Source: Aplidium turbinatum (Eukaryota > Chordata > Ascidiacea > Aplousobranchia > Polyclinidae). From it: 64,000 nucleotides of DNA. A program made the translations under genes and the position numbers. Shown here one piece after another: positions 13,074 to 22,396 of the stretch (positions are counted from its first letter, which is position 1; each line of letters begins with the position of its first letter). Where the stretch lies: the NCBI GenBank assembly GCA_918807975.1, contig OU964920.1, positions 46,653,979-46,717,978 on the forward strand, read 5' to 3'. The notes beneath the pieces are model-generated. The model did not search any database. It saw only the letters and a program-made list of their open reading frames with translations, and was not told where the DNA came from.

Positions 13074-13917
13074 ACACAGCATCTAGTAGGCTAGGCTACG
13101 GTTGATTAGAAATGACCAATCACACTGAGTAGCGTACTCCCGGGCCTCTGCTTTAAAATCTTAATAATCGTAGGCTATGCAAGCTAAGTTATTTAGCGTA
13201 CCGTAAAGTCAACTAAGCCATCAGTACACCAGTAGGCTACAAAAAATCAAACTGATCGACGAGACGTAAATGATACGACATTTAATGAAAAGAAAAGCTA
13301 GTGTGTTCGGACTGACATTTTTAGGCTAGTCTACATAATTAAGCTTACTTAGTGCTTAACAACATTTTAGCCCAATCTACTTTATCAAACGCTTTTAAAT
13401 CCGCTTCAGGCAACTCAAGAGATGTAAGATGTGGTGAAGTAGCCTGTTGCACAGCTGCTGAAATTTTGCCTGTCACGTGACGATATCCTGTTACGTGATT
13501 GGAGTAGATAAATATGTTAGGTTTCAGAAAATTATTCTTGCACAGATTAGAATATGTTAGGTTTTGCACACCAATTATCTCGAAAACCATACTACATTGT
13601 GGCACAAATTTTTGTCAGGAGACGCATGAAGTCTTTAAATTTAGAAAAGTGCAAAAAAGTCATTTTCGGCAAAATGGCGGTTATTAGGTTTACCAAAATC
13701 ACGGCAGAGCTGGTACAAACAGGTGTCTTGACTTGGCAGGGAAGATTCCTGAGGTTGGACGTTGATTTTTGCATAAAGTAAGTAGTCAGAATTTTTTGCT
13801 CGTCAAGCCAGGTCTATAAAGGCTCCCTTTCGGCGAAGCTCAGCAGGTTGGATGCCCGCAAGTATTAGTGAGTGATCTGTTGGAGTAGGAAGCAGGCATC
13901 CAGTCACTGTTGGCCAG

Positions 13918-16800
13918 GACATTGATTGATTGACATTTTTATTTTGTTGCGAGTATAAATACACATATTTAGCAAAGTCAGATAAGACAAACGATAACAT
14001 GGAATGTATGGATACTATAACGGGGGCTGCGAAGTGACCTGGAAGGTCTTCTAGTCGAGCAGCCACCCTCAACAAAAGAAAAGGTAACAAATTAAACATA
14101 AAAGAAGCGGGGCAAAATAATTTAAAACACAAGTTTAGGGTATAGTTGCTTGAATGAAAACAAAATGCATCATCTAATAAGAGATCTATATAGGCCTGAA
14201 GCCATCATCATTAATAATACGAAAGGAGTAAATTTTTATAAAGATTTTTAAATGAGTTAGGTGAGTTTTTTCTTATTTTCAATGGGATTGAATTCCAAAT
14301 TTCCATACCTGTATACTTGAAACTACGTTGAAGTTTTGAAGTTGAGTATTGAGGAACATAAAAATTATCAATGTCAATTGCACTTCTAGTATTGCGAGAA
14401 TGAACATTTTTTGCTTTTTTAAAATAATTAGAAAAAGTACATGGTAGTAAATTGTTTTCATATTTATGCATTAATTTTGAAGTTTCGAGTTTGAACAAAC
14501 CTTTTATTTTAAGAACATTTAGCTGTTTGAAATATGGAGTCACGTGATCCGACCATCTACCTCCCGCCACTATTTTTATTGCTTTGTTTTGGAATGTTTG
14601 GAGTTTGTCAACGTGTGTCTTAAAAGTGGAACCCCATATTGTTATTGCGTATTGTATATGGGGATGCACAAGCGAGTGATATAACTGAAGTCTGGTTTTC
14701 GGAGGAATGAAAGATTTTAATTTAGGCAAGATGCCGACGGACCGAGCAAGTTTCAATTTTAGATCATCGATGTGAGGATTAAACGAAAGTTGATTGTCAA
14801 TAGTTACTCCAAGATATTTAGCGTGGTCAACTATTTCTAATTTATCATCATTGTAGAGAACATGGATTTCATCAAGATTACTGTCGTTTTTTTTTTGGAG
14901 GAATTACTAATAAATTTGATTTGGAAGCATTGATGGTTAACTTGTTGGCATTTATCCAGCTATTGATTTCGACTAATTCCGAACTGAGCTTGTTTTCTAA
15001 CAGACTTAAATTTTCAGCTTTGATAATGAGACACGTGTCATCGGCAAACAATCTTGGTATTGATGATATGCTATTGGACAAATCATTTATATATAACAAG
15101 AAGAGCAATGGGCCCAGTGTAGATCCCTGCGGAACGCCGTACTCAATATGCTGATGAGTGGAAGAGTAATTGTTAATCTCAACATATTGTTGACGGCCAT
15201 TCAAATAGGATGAGACAAGGTCGTTCGCTACTCCCCGGATACCATAGTGGTCAAGTTTGCGCAAGAGTCGTTTATGGCAAACAGTATCGGAAGTCTTTTT
15301 TAGATCCAAGAAAGCAAGCCCTGTAAAATCGTTGGTTTTCATTTGATCGTAGGAAGTGCTGATGATATCGAGAGCGGCATGTGTTGTAGAGCGATTAGTA
15401 CGGAATCCATATTGCGTAGGAATGAGTATAGAAGTTTTATCAATAAAACAGGAAATCCGTTTAAATATTAGCTTTTCGAATACTTTTGAGAAACAGGATA
15501 ACAACGAGATAGGTTGATAGTTAGATAGATCTTGTTTGTTACCAAACTTATAAACTGGTATAACTTTGGCAATTTTTAGCTTGTCCGGAAAAATACCATA
15601 TGTGAACGAATAGTTCATCAAAGCTGTCAAAGGAGGTGCGATAATGCTTGATACAGGTCGGATAAAATATGGCGATATTTTATCATAACCAGACGCTTTA
15701 TTAGTATCTAAAAGACGTAATTCATTGTCTACTTCAATTTCATCCGTTGGTTCAAAATAGATGGAAGATTGGACTCGATTATTCAGGTACCTGAGATAAT
15801 CATAATCATTACTGGGTTCAACATTATCGGCCAAGTGTTTTCCAATTTTACAGAAATGATTATTGAAATTATCAGCTATAATTTTTGGCTGGGAGATTTG
15901 TGTTCCTTCTACGTTAATTGTACCAACAGCAGCTAGGGATGATTTTTTATTTGGTAAAAGCGAGTTAATAGTTTACCATGTCTTCCTGGCATTATTATGG
16001 TTTGCATATAGTTTTTGTTCGAAGTAATGCTTTTTTGCTAAAGATTTTACTTTTGTTAGTTTATTGGAGTACTTTTTGTAAAGGAACCTACTTATGTCAT
16101 TGCCCTTTAAGAAATGAGTTTTATACATCTTTTGCTTATTTTTAATGGACACATAAATTCCTTTAGAAATCCAGGGTTTTCTATGCAGTTTAGCCTTTTT
16201 ACGCGAGATTTTTCTAAGGGGTACATGGTTATCAATTACATTTTTAACCGTTTCAATTAGCTCGGAGAATTTATCGTTTAGATTTTCAGATGATATAGCC
16301 GTAAGGCAAGGCATGAATTTTTCCACACAATCAGAAATTTCTTGACAATAAGTTTCTAATTCAAAATTTCGTTTGTCATGTGAGTAGGTAGTTGAATACT
16401 TTGATGAAGAATTGCAACTCGTGAGGAGACAGAAAACTGGGTAATGGTCAGTCATATCGTGATTAATAACTCTCGGCGTTATACAATGAGAAATGTCATT
16501 GGTAAGGATATGATCGATGACGGTCGAAGATTTTTCAGTAACTCTCGTGGGTTTAGTTATTAAGGAATAAACTCCGTTGCTTGCAAGCATTGTAAGATAA
16601 TTGTTTGCAAGGGAAGATCTGTTGATGTCAGAAATGTTTATATTAAAATCTCCGAGTATGAAGTATTTTTTCTTCGAGTTGTTTAGTTTGGACAAAGTAG
16701 CATCAACAGCTTCAGGGGTGTCCAAAGTCTGGCCCGCGATACGTTTGGTATGGCCAACGCCTGTTGTTTCACAATGTGTTATTTTTGGCCAACAGTCATA
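13918..16800 (-). mobile_element. non-LTR retrotransposon (L2/CR1/Jockey-like), 5'-truncated
   Basis: The element reads on the minus strand as endonuclease, reverse transcriptase, a C-terminal domain, a 3' UTR and a tail of CAAT repeats (about 13918-13935). The 5' end is lost inside the endonuclease near 16.8 kb, the usual result of incomplete target-primed reverse transcription. The 3' end has AAATAAAAATG before the CAAT tail. Few coding breaks suggest a fairly recent insertion. Confidence 0.85.
14211..16725 (-). pseudogene. LINE ORF2: AP endonuclease and reverse transcriptase
   Basis: The endonuclease part (16725-15973) has GDFNI and the catalytic TDHYPV motif. The reverse transcriptase (15834-14878) has the fingers NYQPISLLS, YGFRTNRST, the palm GVPQGSTLGPLLFLLYIND and the catalytic FADD box. 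The C-terminal part (14756-14211) has HPHIQYAITIWG and FQNKAIKI, as in L2/CR1/Jockey-group elements. Endonuclease and reverse transcriptase are in the same frame, separated by a TAA just after RKTW. The change of frame before the C-terminal part lies at a run of ten A residues (14886-14895 on minus), a likely slippage site. Otherwise the frame is open, so the copy is young. Confidence 0.88.
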
Positions 16801-17357
16801 CAGAAATCATACCTAATTACCTATTCAACTTGCATTAAAAAAAAAAATGCTGCATTTTCTCAGCATGCAATTTCTCAATTTTTCTATCCACTATGTGTCG
16901 CTGGAGAGTTATCCACTACTTTGACATCCATTGCTCAGTTGCCCACACCGAGCATCGAACCATCGTTTGTTGATGCTTTTTCTATTCAGCAGACTCTTTC
17001 AACATCTCACCTTTTGTATTGATCATTGTTGTAAACGCTTGATCTTTCCAATGTCGGTCGATGTTAAAACAATATAGAAGTAGCCTACAGACAATGCTCA
17101 TGCAGACATCATCAATTACTGCAGATGAACATTCAACAAGTTTTAAGACAGATCTTTGCACGCCCAGCAATGGTGGTTCGCTTCTTAGCGAAAGCAGTTC
17201 AAAGGATTTAATTAGACAATTTGGAAAAACAATGATAAAAAATGATTTTATTACAAGTAAACACCCATCAACCTAGGTAACAATGCAGATACGTCTCTCC
17301 AAGAGTTTCAAAAGCTCCTCGCTTCCCTTGATAAAATACACTCTCACAACCATGATG
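16801..17357. other. spacer, nothing recognised
   Basis: A plus-strand open stretch rich in Ser and Thr codons (about 17061-17276) is present, but no family is recognised and no splice sites support it. It may be leftover transposon sequence. Confidence 0.3.
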
Positions 17358-17448
17358 GTTTGGCGTATCCAGGCTTACACTCGGTGGTTGAAGATTTAGA
17401 TTAAGTGAATGGGAAGGCAAGGAAGCCAATCTTCATGTCCTCCTTGAG

Positions 17449-18332
17449 CAGTGTTGTACGTTGACGCTGTTGTACGTTGTACGTTGACGTCGGTTTATTT
17501 TTTGGTTGACGGAAGTGATACCGCCGTCAACTATTTTGCCGATTTTAAGCGCTATGCGCTATGCGTCATTTTTTGTTTTCATGGAAAATCTCGTTTCACA
17601 ATGAGAGTTTCATGATGTTTTCTGGCCAGCGCGACTCATCCGAATTACCGGCTTTCGCGTTGGTTGGAATAGCTACCTGGAATACAAGCGGAAGAAGTTT
17701 GCCAAATGGTGATCACTCATATCGTGAGCTGTATTGAGAAGGAGGGATAAGAGAGAGAAAGCGAAAAATCTATGAATGTCATTGCGGAGGTTGAAGAAAC
17801 TTTATTTCAAGAGCTCTATGTCCCTGAAAAGAGCGATGTTAGTGCAGTGGACCTCGTTAAAATAAGATTTATATATGCTAAACCATCACAGCACGCTTGG
17901 AACAGTGATACCTTCCGAGTAAACGTTTTCAAGACTTGTTTTTGAAATACAACAGACCAATACCATCCAGCGCTTCTGTGGAACACATGTTTTTGCTTGG
18001 AAAGGACATTATGCGTCCCAAACGCAGCAGATTGTCAGACAAACATTTTGAAATGCTTGTGTTTCTACAAAGAAATAACTAATAAGCTAAAGCAGATAAT
18101 TGCAATACAGTCTAAAAACATAAAACCTGCTCTTTATTTATAGCCATTGTTAGCCTACATATGGTTAAAATACTTCTGTTTTGTGAAACCCTGGCTAAAA
18201 TAGCGCTAAAAACTAGCGCTGACGCTGACGCCTTCAATTTCTTGAAGAGCTGACGCAGTACTTTACGCCGTAAAGTTTTTAGGCAATTCGCGCTGACGCC
18301 GTCAATTTATTTCATTGACGCGTACAACACTG
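17449..18332 (+). mobile_element. hAT transposon remnant inserted in a SINE
   Basis: Perfect 12-bp inverted ends CAGTGTTGTACG / CGTACAACACTG bound 884 bases. The flanks TCCTTGAG (17441-17448) and ACCTTCAG (18333-18340) fit a decayed 8-bp target duplication. Subterminal regions are packed with TTGACG and GCTGACGC words, likely transposase binding sites. The interior keeps only the end of a transposase gene, so the copy cannot encode a whole enzyme. Confidence 0.88.
17772..18082 (+). pseudogene. hAT transposase C-terminal dimerisation domain
   Basis: The second half reads SSASVEHMFLLGKDIMRP followed by KRSRLSDKHFEMLVFLQRN and a stop, a textbook hAT dimerisation domain. An upstream piece starting at 17772 (MNVIAEVEETLFQELY) is coding-like but lies in a different frame. 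The N-terminal zinc finger and catalytic domain are absent. Confidence 0.8.
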
Positions 18333-18536
18333 ACCTTCAGACATGCCTTTAAGTGTCATGCCAAAGAAACAGCAGCATGCTCTTGAGCGATGTCGAACCG
18401 GGGCCTTTTCGATTGCCTTTCCAAGGCTCTCACCACTCGACTATGCAAGCCGTAATGATGGTGATGATTAATTAGTAGTGGACAGTTGTAACCGCAAAGG
18501 AGTTTGCCCAAAACAATGGTGGCGCACAGTCAGGTA

Positions 18537-19655
18537 GCCAGTAGCGTTGACAGGGAACCAGTAGCGTTGACAGGGGGCCAGTAGCGTTGACAGGGAACCA
18601 GTAGCGTTGACAGGGGGCCAGTAGCGTTGACAGGGAACCAGTAGCGTTGACAGGGAACCAGTAGCGTTGACAGGGGGCCAGTAGCGTTGACAGGGAACCA
18701 GTAGTGTTGACAGGGAACCAGTAGCGTTGACGGGTAGCCAGTAGCGTTGACAGATAGCCAGTAGCGTTGACAGGTAGCCAGTAGCGTTGACAGGTAGCCA
18801 GTAGCGTTGATAGGGGGCCAGTAGCGTTGACAGAGAACCAGTAGCGTTGACAGGTAGCCAGTAGCATTGACAGGGAGCCAGTAGCGTTGACAGGGAGTCC
18901 AGTAGCGTTGACAGGTAGCCAGTAGCGTTGACATGGAGCCAGTAGCGTTGACAGGTAGCCAGTAGCGTTGACAGGGAGCCAGTAGCGTTGACAGGGAACC
19001 AGTAGCGTTGACAGGTAGCCAGTAGCATTGACAGGTAGCCAGTAGCGTTGACAGGGGGCCAGTAGCATTAACAGGGAGCCAGTAGCGTTGACAGGGAACC
19101 AGTAGCGTTGACAAGGAGCCAGTAGCGTTGACAGGGAACCAGTAGCGTTGACAGGGGGCCAGTAGCGTTGACAGGGAACCAGTAGCGTTGACAGGGAACC
19201 AGTAGCGTTGACGGGTAGCCAGTAGCGTTGACAGATAGCCAGTAGCGTTGACAGGTAGCCAGTAGCGTTGACAGGTAGCCAGTAGCGTTGATAGGGGGCC
19301 AGTAGCGTTGACAGAGAACCAGTAGCGTTGACAGGTAGCCAGTAGCATTGACAGGGAGCCAGTAGCGTTGACAGGTAGCCAGTAGCGTTGATATGGAGCT
19401 AGTAGCGTTGACAGGTAGCCAGTAGCGTTGACAGGTAGCCAGTAGCGTTGACAGGGAGCCAGTAGCGTTGACAGGGAACCAGTAGCGTTGACAGGTAGCC
19501 AGTAGCGTTGACAGGGGGCCAGTAGCGTTGACAGGGAACCAGTAGCATTGACAAGGAGCCAGTAGCGTTGACAGGGAACCAGTAGCGTTGACAGGGAACC
19601 AGTAGCGTTGACAGGGAACCAGTAGCGTTGACAGGTAGCCAGTAGCGTTGACAGG
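18537..19655. repeat. 20-bp minisatellite, about 56 units
   Basis: The unit is CCAGTAGCGTTGACAGGGA plus one base, varying mainly in the last five positions (GGAAC, GGGGC, GGTAG, GGGAG). One unit near 18895 is 21 bp. Neither strand pattern has the spacer diversity of a CRISPR array. On the minus strand no unit supplies a stop in any frame. Because 20 is not a multiple of 3, each frame cycles through the same 20-residue peptide (QRYWLPVNATGSLSTLLAPC type). Long open frames here are therefore a by-product of the repeat. Confidence 0.95.
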
Positions 19656-19720
19656 GGTCCAGAAGGTGATTTTGGACCCAGGCCCGGAGTGATTTTGGAA
19701 GCCGGTAGAATTTCTAAGCG
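19656..19720. repeat. repeat flank of the minisatellite, shared with 56338-56405
   Basis: After the last unit comes GGTGATTTTGGACCCAGGCC and then GGAGTGATTTT. The aminopeptidase intron at 56338-56405 has one GTAGCGTTGACA unit followed by the same words, so the minisatellite grew from part of a dispersed repeat. A looser match occurs near 29712-29810. Confidence 0.6.
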
Positions 19721-20451
19721 GCCCATAAACTTGAAAATACCACCGAGTATTCTTTGAATATAGGAGTAGTGCGTTTTTTTTAAATATTTTAATTTGGGGC
19801 CGTAAGATCTCATTGGTAGTTGGCCCAAACTATCTTCTCAAAGTCCCTGACAGGTGGCACAGATATATATCGTACTTTACAAGTTATTGTTGAGAGGACG
19901 AGTTAAAACACGAGTTTCAGTTTAATTTTGTCAGGACATGCAAATCATTCAAAATGCAAATCCGAAAGACAATCTGCCATGACACAACGTAAGGATTAGT
20001 TTTAATTAATTGTCTCTGACCGACCACCTCAATGAAGCGGCCACTCGCCAAGCTTGTGTTTCCTCTGAGCCTTAATTACACCACTGGATGGAACAAATAC
20101 TAAGAATTTATTTATAGAATTAATCAAAAAGCAGCTTGTTTGAATTTATTCTGTTGTACCTGCCCAACACAGCCAATCATGCGCATTGAAGAAAATCTGA
20201 TGACAGACAATGCTGCACAGTGAAACACAGATGGTAACATGACAACACAATGGATGCTTGCAACATATAGTCACTTCGTTCTCTGAGTCATCATAATTGA
20301 CGTCTGCAGAATGATTTGTAAAATTTTGTGTGGTTTTTTGATTGGCAAAAGCTCCTAATGAGTTTCAAAACGTTTCTGATAAAGCTGTTTACAATATTGT
20401 TATGCAGGCCTACCTACTCTTGGTATATCGCTGGATTGTATAACTTAAGTC

Positions 20452-20535
20452 GTATCCAGGTTTACGCCGGTGGTTGAAGATTTAGATTAAGTGGACGGGA
20501 AGGCAAGGAAGCCAATCTTCGTGTCCACCTTCTAC
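20452..20535 (-). repeat. SINE family D, copy 2 (partial)
   Basis: This carries the body words GGTTGAAGATTTAGATTAAG and GGAAGGCAAGGAAGCCAATC. The tRNA-like head is missing. Confidence 0.6.
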
Positions 20536-20676
20536 CACTAACACACTACCATGTGTCCACCACTAAGTCACACCTGTGTGAAGTTACATTGATGTATGGT
20601 TGAAAGTGTATTTTCTCAAAAAAAGGTTCAGTTTACAAAACACACCGATTTGTTCTAAACAGTCTTGGACGCTTAA

Positions 20677-20859
20677 CACTAGAAGCCCTGACAGGTCATT
20701 TTTGACCAGTTTTGAGTTTGGTGCTTCATATTTTGGCGTTCTTGCGATTTGCTTGGTCATACTCCTTGAGTTTTCCTAACTTTTGATATAGTTGTAGTAG
20801 CTGTAATATTTTTTTTCTAGAACTTTTGTAGGTAGGGAAATATTTCAGGACTTCTAGTG
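20677..20859. mobile_element. piggyBac-like MITE
   Basis: A 183-bp non-coding element lies between TTAA (20673-20676) and TTAA (20860-20863). Its inverted ends are CACTAGAAGCCCTGA / TCAGGACTTCTAGTG, differing at one base. TTAA duplication with CxCTAGAAG-type ends is the piggyBac signature. An internal short hairpin, GGTCATTTTTGACC, sits near the left end. Confidence 0.8.
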
Positions 20860-20863
20860 TTAA

Positions 20864-22396
20864 AGCCTTAAACGTTAATTTTTAAATTAGACCCAAGTTA
20901 TATCTTTCACATCATTTGTGGGGTATTTTACGCAATGGTTTATCGTAAGTGCGTTACTTTGCAAATTCTCCGCAAAAACTAACCATCCACGGTTAACACT
21001 GATGTTCTAGTGATAAAACACTCCACACAACCCAATTCAACAAAGGATTGTGTCATCAAATAGCCTTCTACCATGCTGAGATTCAAAGCATGTGCCAATG
21101 TGACATTTACCCGTTTTTACTTTGCAAAGTTCCAAACAAGATTGCATGAGCAATGAGAGCACGCAAACAAGTCAAATGTCAACATCACTTGTGTCATCTT
21201 GGTAAGTCTGTGACGTCATAACTCCTGACCGATGACGTATCGCATGAACGAAGTGGCATTTCTAACAATGCTGGAAACTGCGTCGTAATGGTCGGCAATG
21301 ATTTGCAAGGTGAAAAGCAGTGTTGTGTTTATGTTCTGTTGTTGCCAGTCTCTGGCGTAGAATCATAAAGCTAGACCTTTCTTGTGACGATGTTTTTGCA
21401 AGCATATTTAATTTATTTTTATTTCTAATCTCAAAAGCGAAATAAAATTTGTCACAAAAGAGCAGGGTCTTTAAAAATATATCAAACCATCTTTGGACCA
21501 GTGTGGTTCTTCAAACTAAGTGGGACAAACTTTTCCCAATGACATTATTGCGGCAGATTGACATGCCGGCCTCGTTGGAGTAGGCTACTCTGATATGACT
21601 TTACAGCGCTTTGTTGATGCTAACTCACTGCCACATGCAACCAGACATCAGCTAGACAGCCACGCTTCAAAGCATTTTGTCGTAAAAGCGTTCAACAATT
21701 ACCACACTTATTGTTGCGCAATCACCCCTCTTTGCACGATGATTGAACAGTATGAACACGGATTTTCCAATCACGTCCTTAGGTTTAGTTTGTTACATAC
21801 AACGTAAGCATCTATAAGCGTGTGGCGATGATCTATTACGTCACAATGCATTAGATGCTGACTAACAATGATCTTGCGCTGCTGTCTATTAAACATAGCT
21901 AAAACGCTTAACAAGTATACGCAGCGTCACGTGCATGAGCAAGTCTTGCAAATGACTCGACAAATTGAATGAAGCATCTTCTCTCTATTAATTTCCACAA
22001 AAACAACACAAACACTTTCAATCTATTACAAACAATTTGTTTCATTATCAACAATTTGTTTTCTTTCGGCTGTGGTCAGTTGACAAGAGAAGAGAAGCAA
22101 ACATCGTTACAGGTTCGAAAATCTTGCATGGGTAACTTCTCCAACACAAAACACCTTTAGGTTTCATGGATGCCGATCGTCAATGACTTTCATCTTCATC
22201 CAGAAGCCATTTAACGCCACAATGGCCACGCTGCACGTCACATCGCTCGAAAGAGATTGTATAAATATGTGCAACTTCACTACATGAACCTCGAATTAGT
22301 TCGATATTCAAAGTAAAGTTAGTTAAGTGGAATAATTAGATTGCTTTGCAACACCGGAACATTATGAAATCATTGGGATGTGCATGACCATCCATA
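20864..22396. other. intergenic, with a TATA-like box
   Basis: No exon is recognised. TGACGTCA occurs at 21211-21218. A clear TATA-like word, TGTATAAATATG, lies at 22258-22269, but nothing coding follows before the P-type transposon at 22397. Confidence 0.35.

Larger units (their letters stand above)
10646..13712. mobile_element. outer TIR element interrupted by a second transposon
   Basis: Inverted ends match for about 45 bases with a few differences. Each begins CAGCTCTGCCGTGATTT and continues through an AACCTAA...CCGCCATTTT patch, read at 10646 on plus and from 13712 on minus. Between the ends lie AACCTAATAT-type repeats and the independent transposon at 11240-13073. Without that insertion the element would be about 1.2 kb and non-coding, so it looks like a MITE or internally deleted copy. 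Target duplication and superfamily could not be settled. Confidence 0.55.
17358..18455 (-). repeat. SINE family D, copy 1, split by a hAT insertion
   Basis: The body lies at 17358-17448 (GGAAGGCAAGGAAGCCAATC) and the tRNA-like head at 18341-18455. On the minus strand the head reads TAGTCGAGTGGTGAGAG, an A-box-like word, and then CCGGTTCGACAT, a B-box-like word, with the long variable region of a Leu/Ser-type tRNA. The hAT at 17449-18332 separates the halves. Other copies are at 20452-20535, 31797-31975 and 38335-38525. Confidence 0.75.

Noticed and set aside
13803-14132. 109-codon minus-strand frame downstream of the LINE
   Set aside because: It is the LINE 3' UTR and flank; the 3' tail of CAAT repeats runs through it.
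18537-19655. CRISPR-like array
   Set aside because: Units are head-to-tail with no unique spacers, and the window is clearly eukaryotic.
18468-19828. Long minus-strand open frames (186, 198 and 432 codons) across the 20-bp array
   Set aside because: All three frames are open only because the repeated unit lacks stops. The peptides are the same 20-residue cycle, and no start context or splice site supports a gene.
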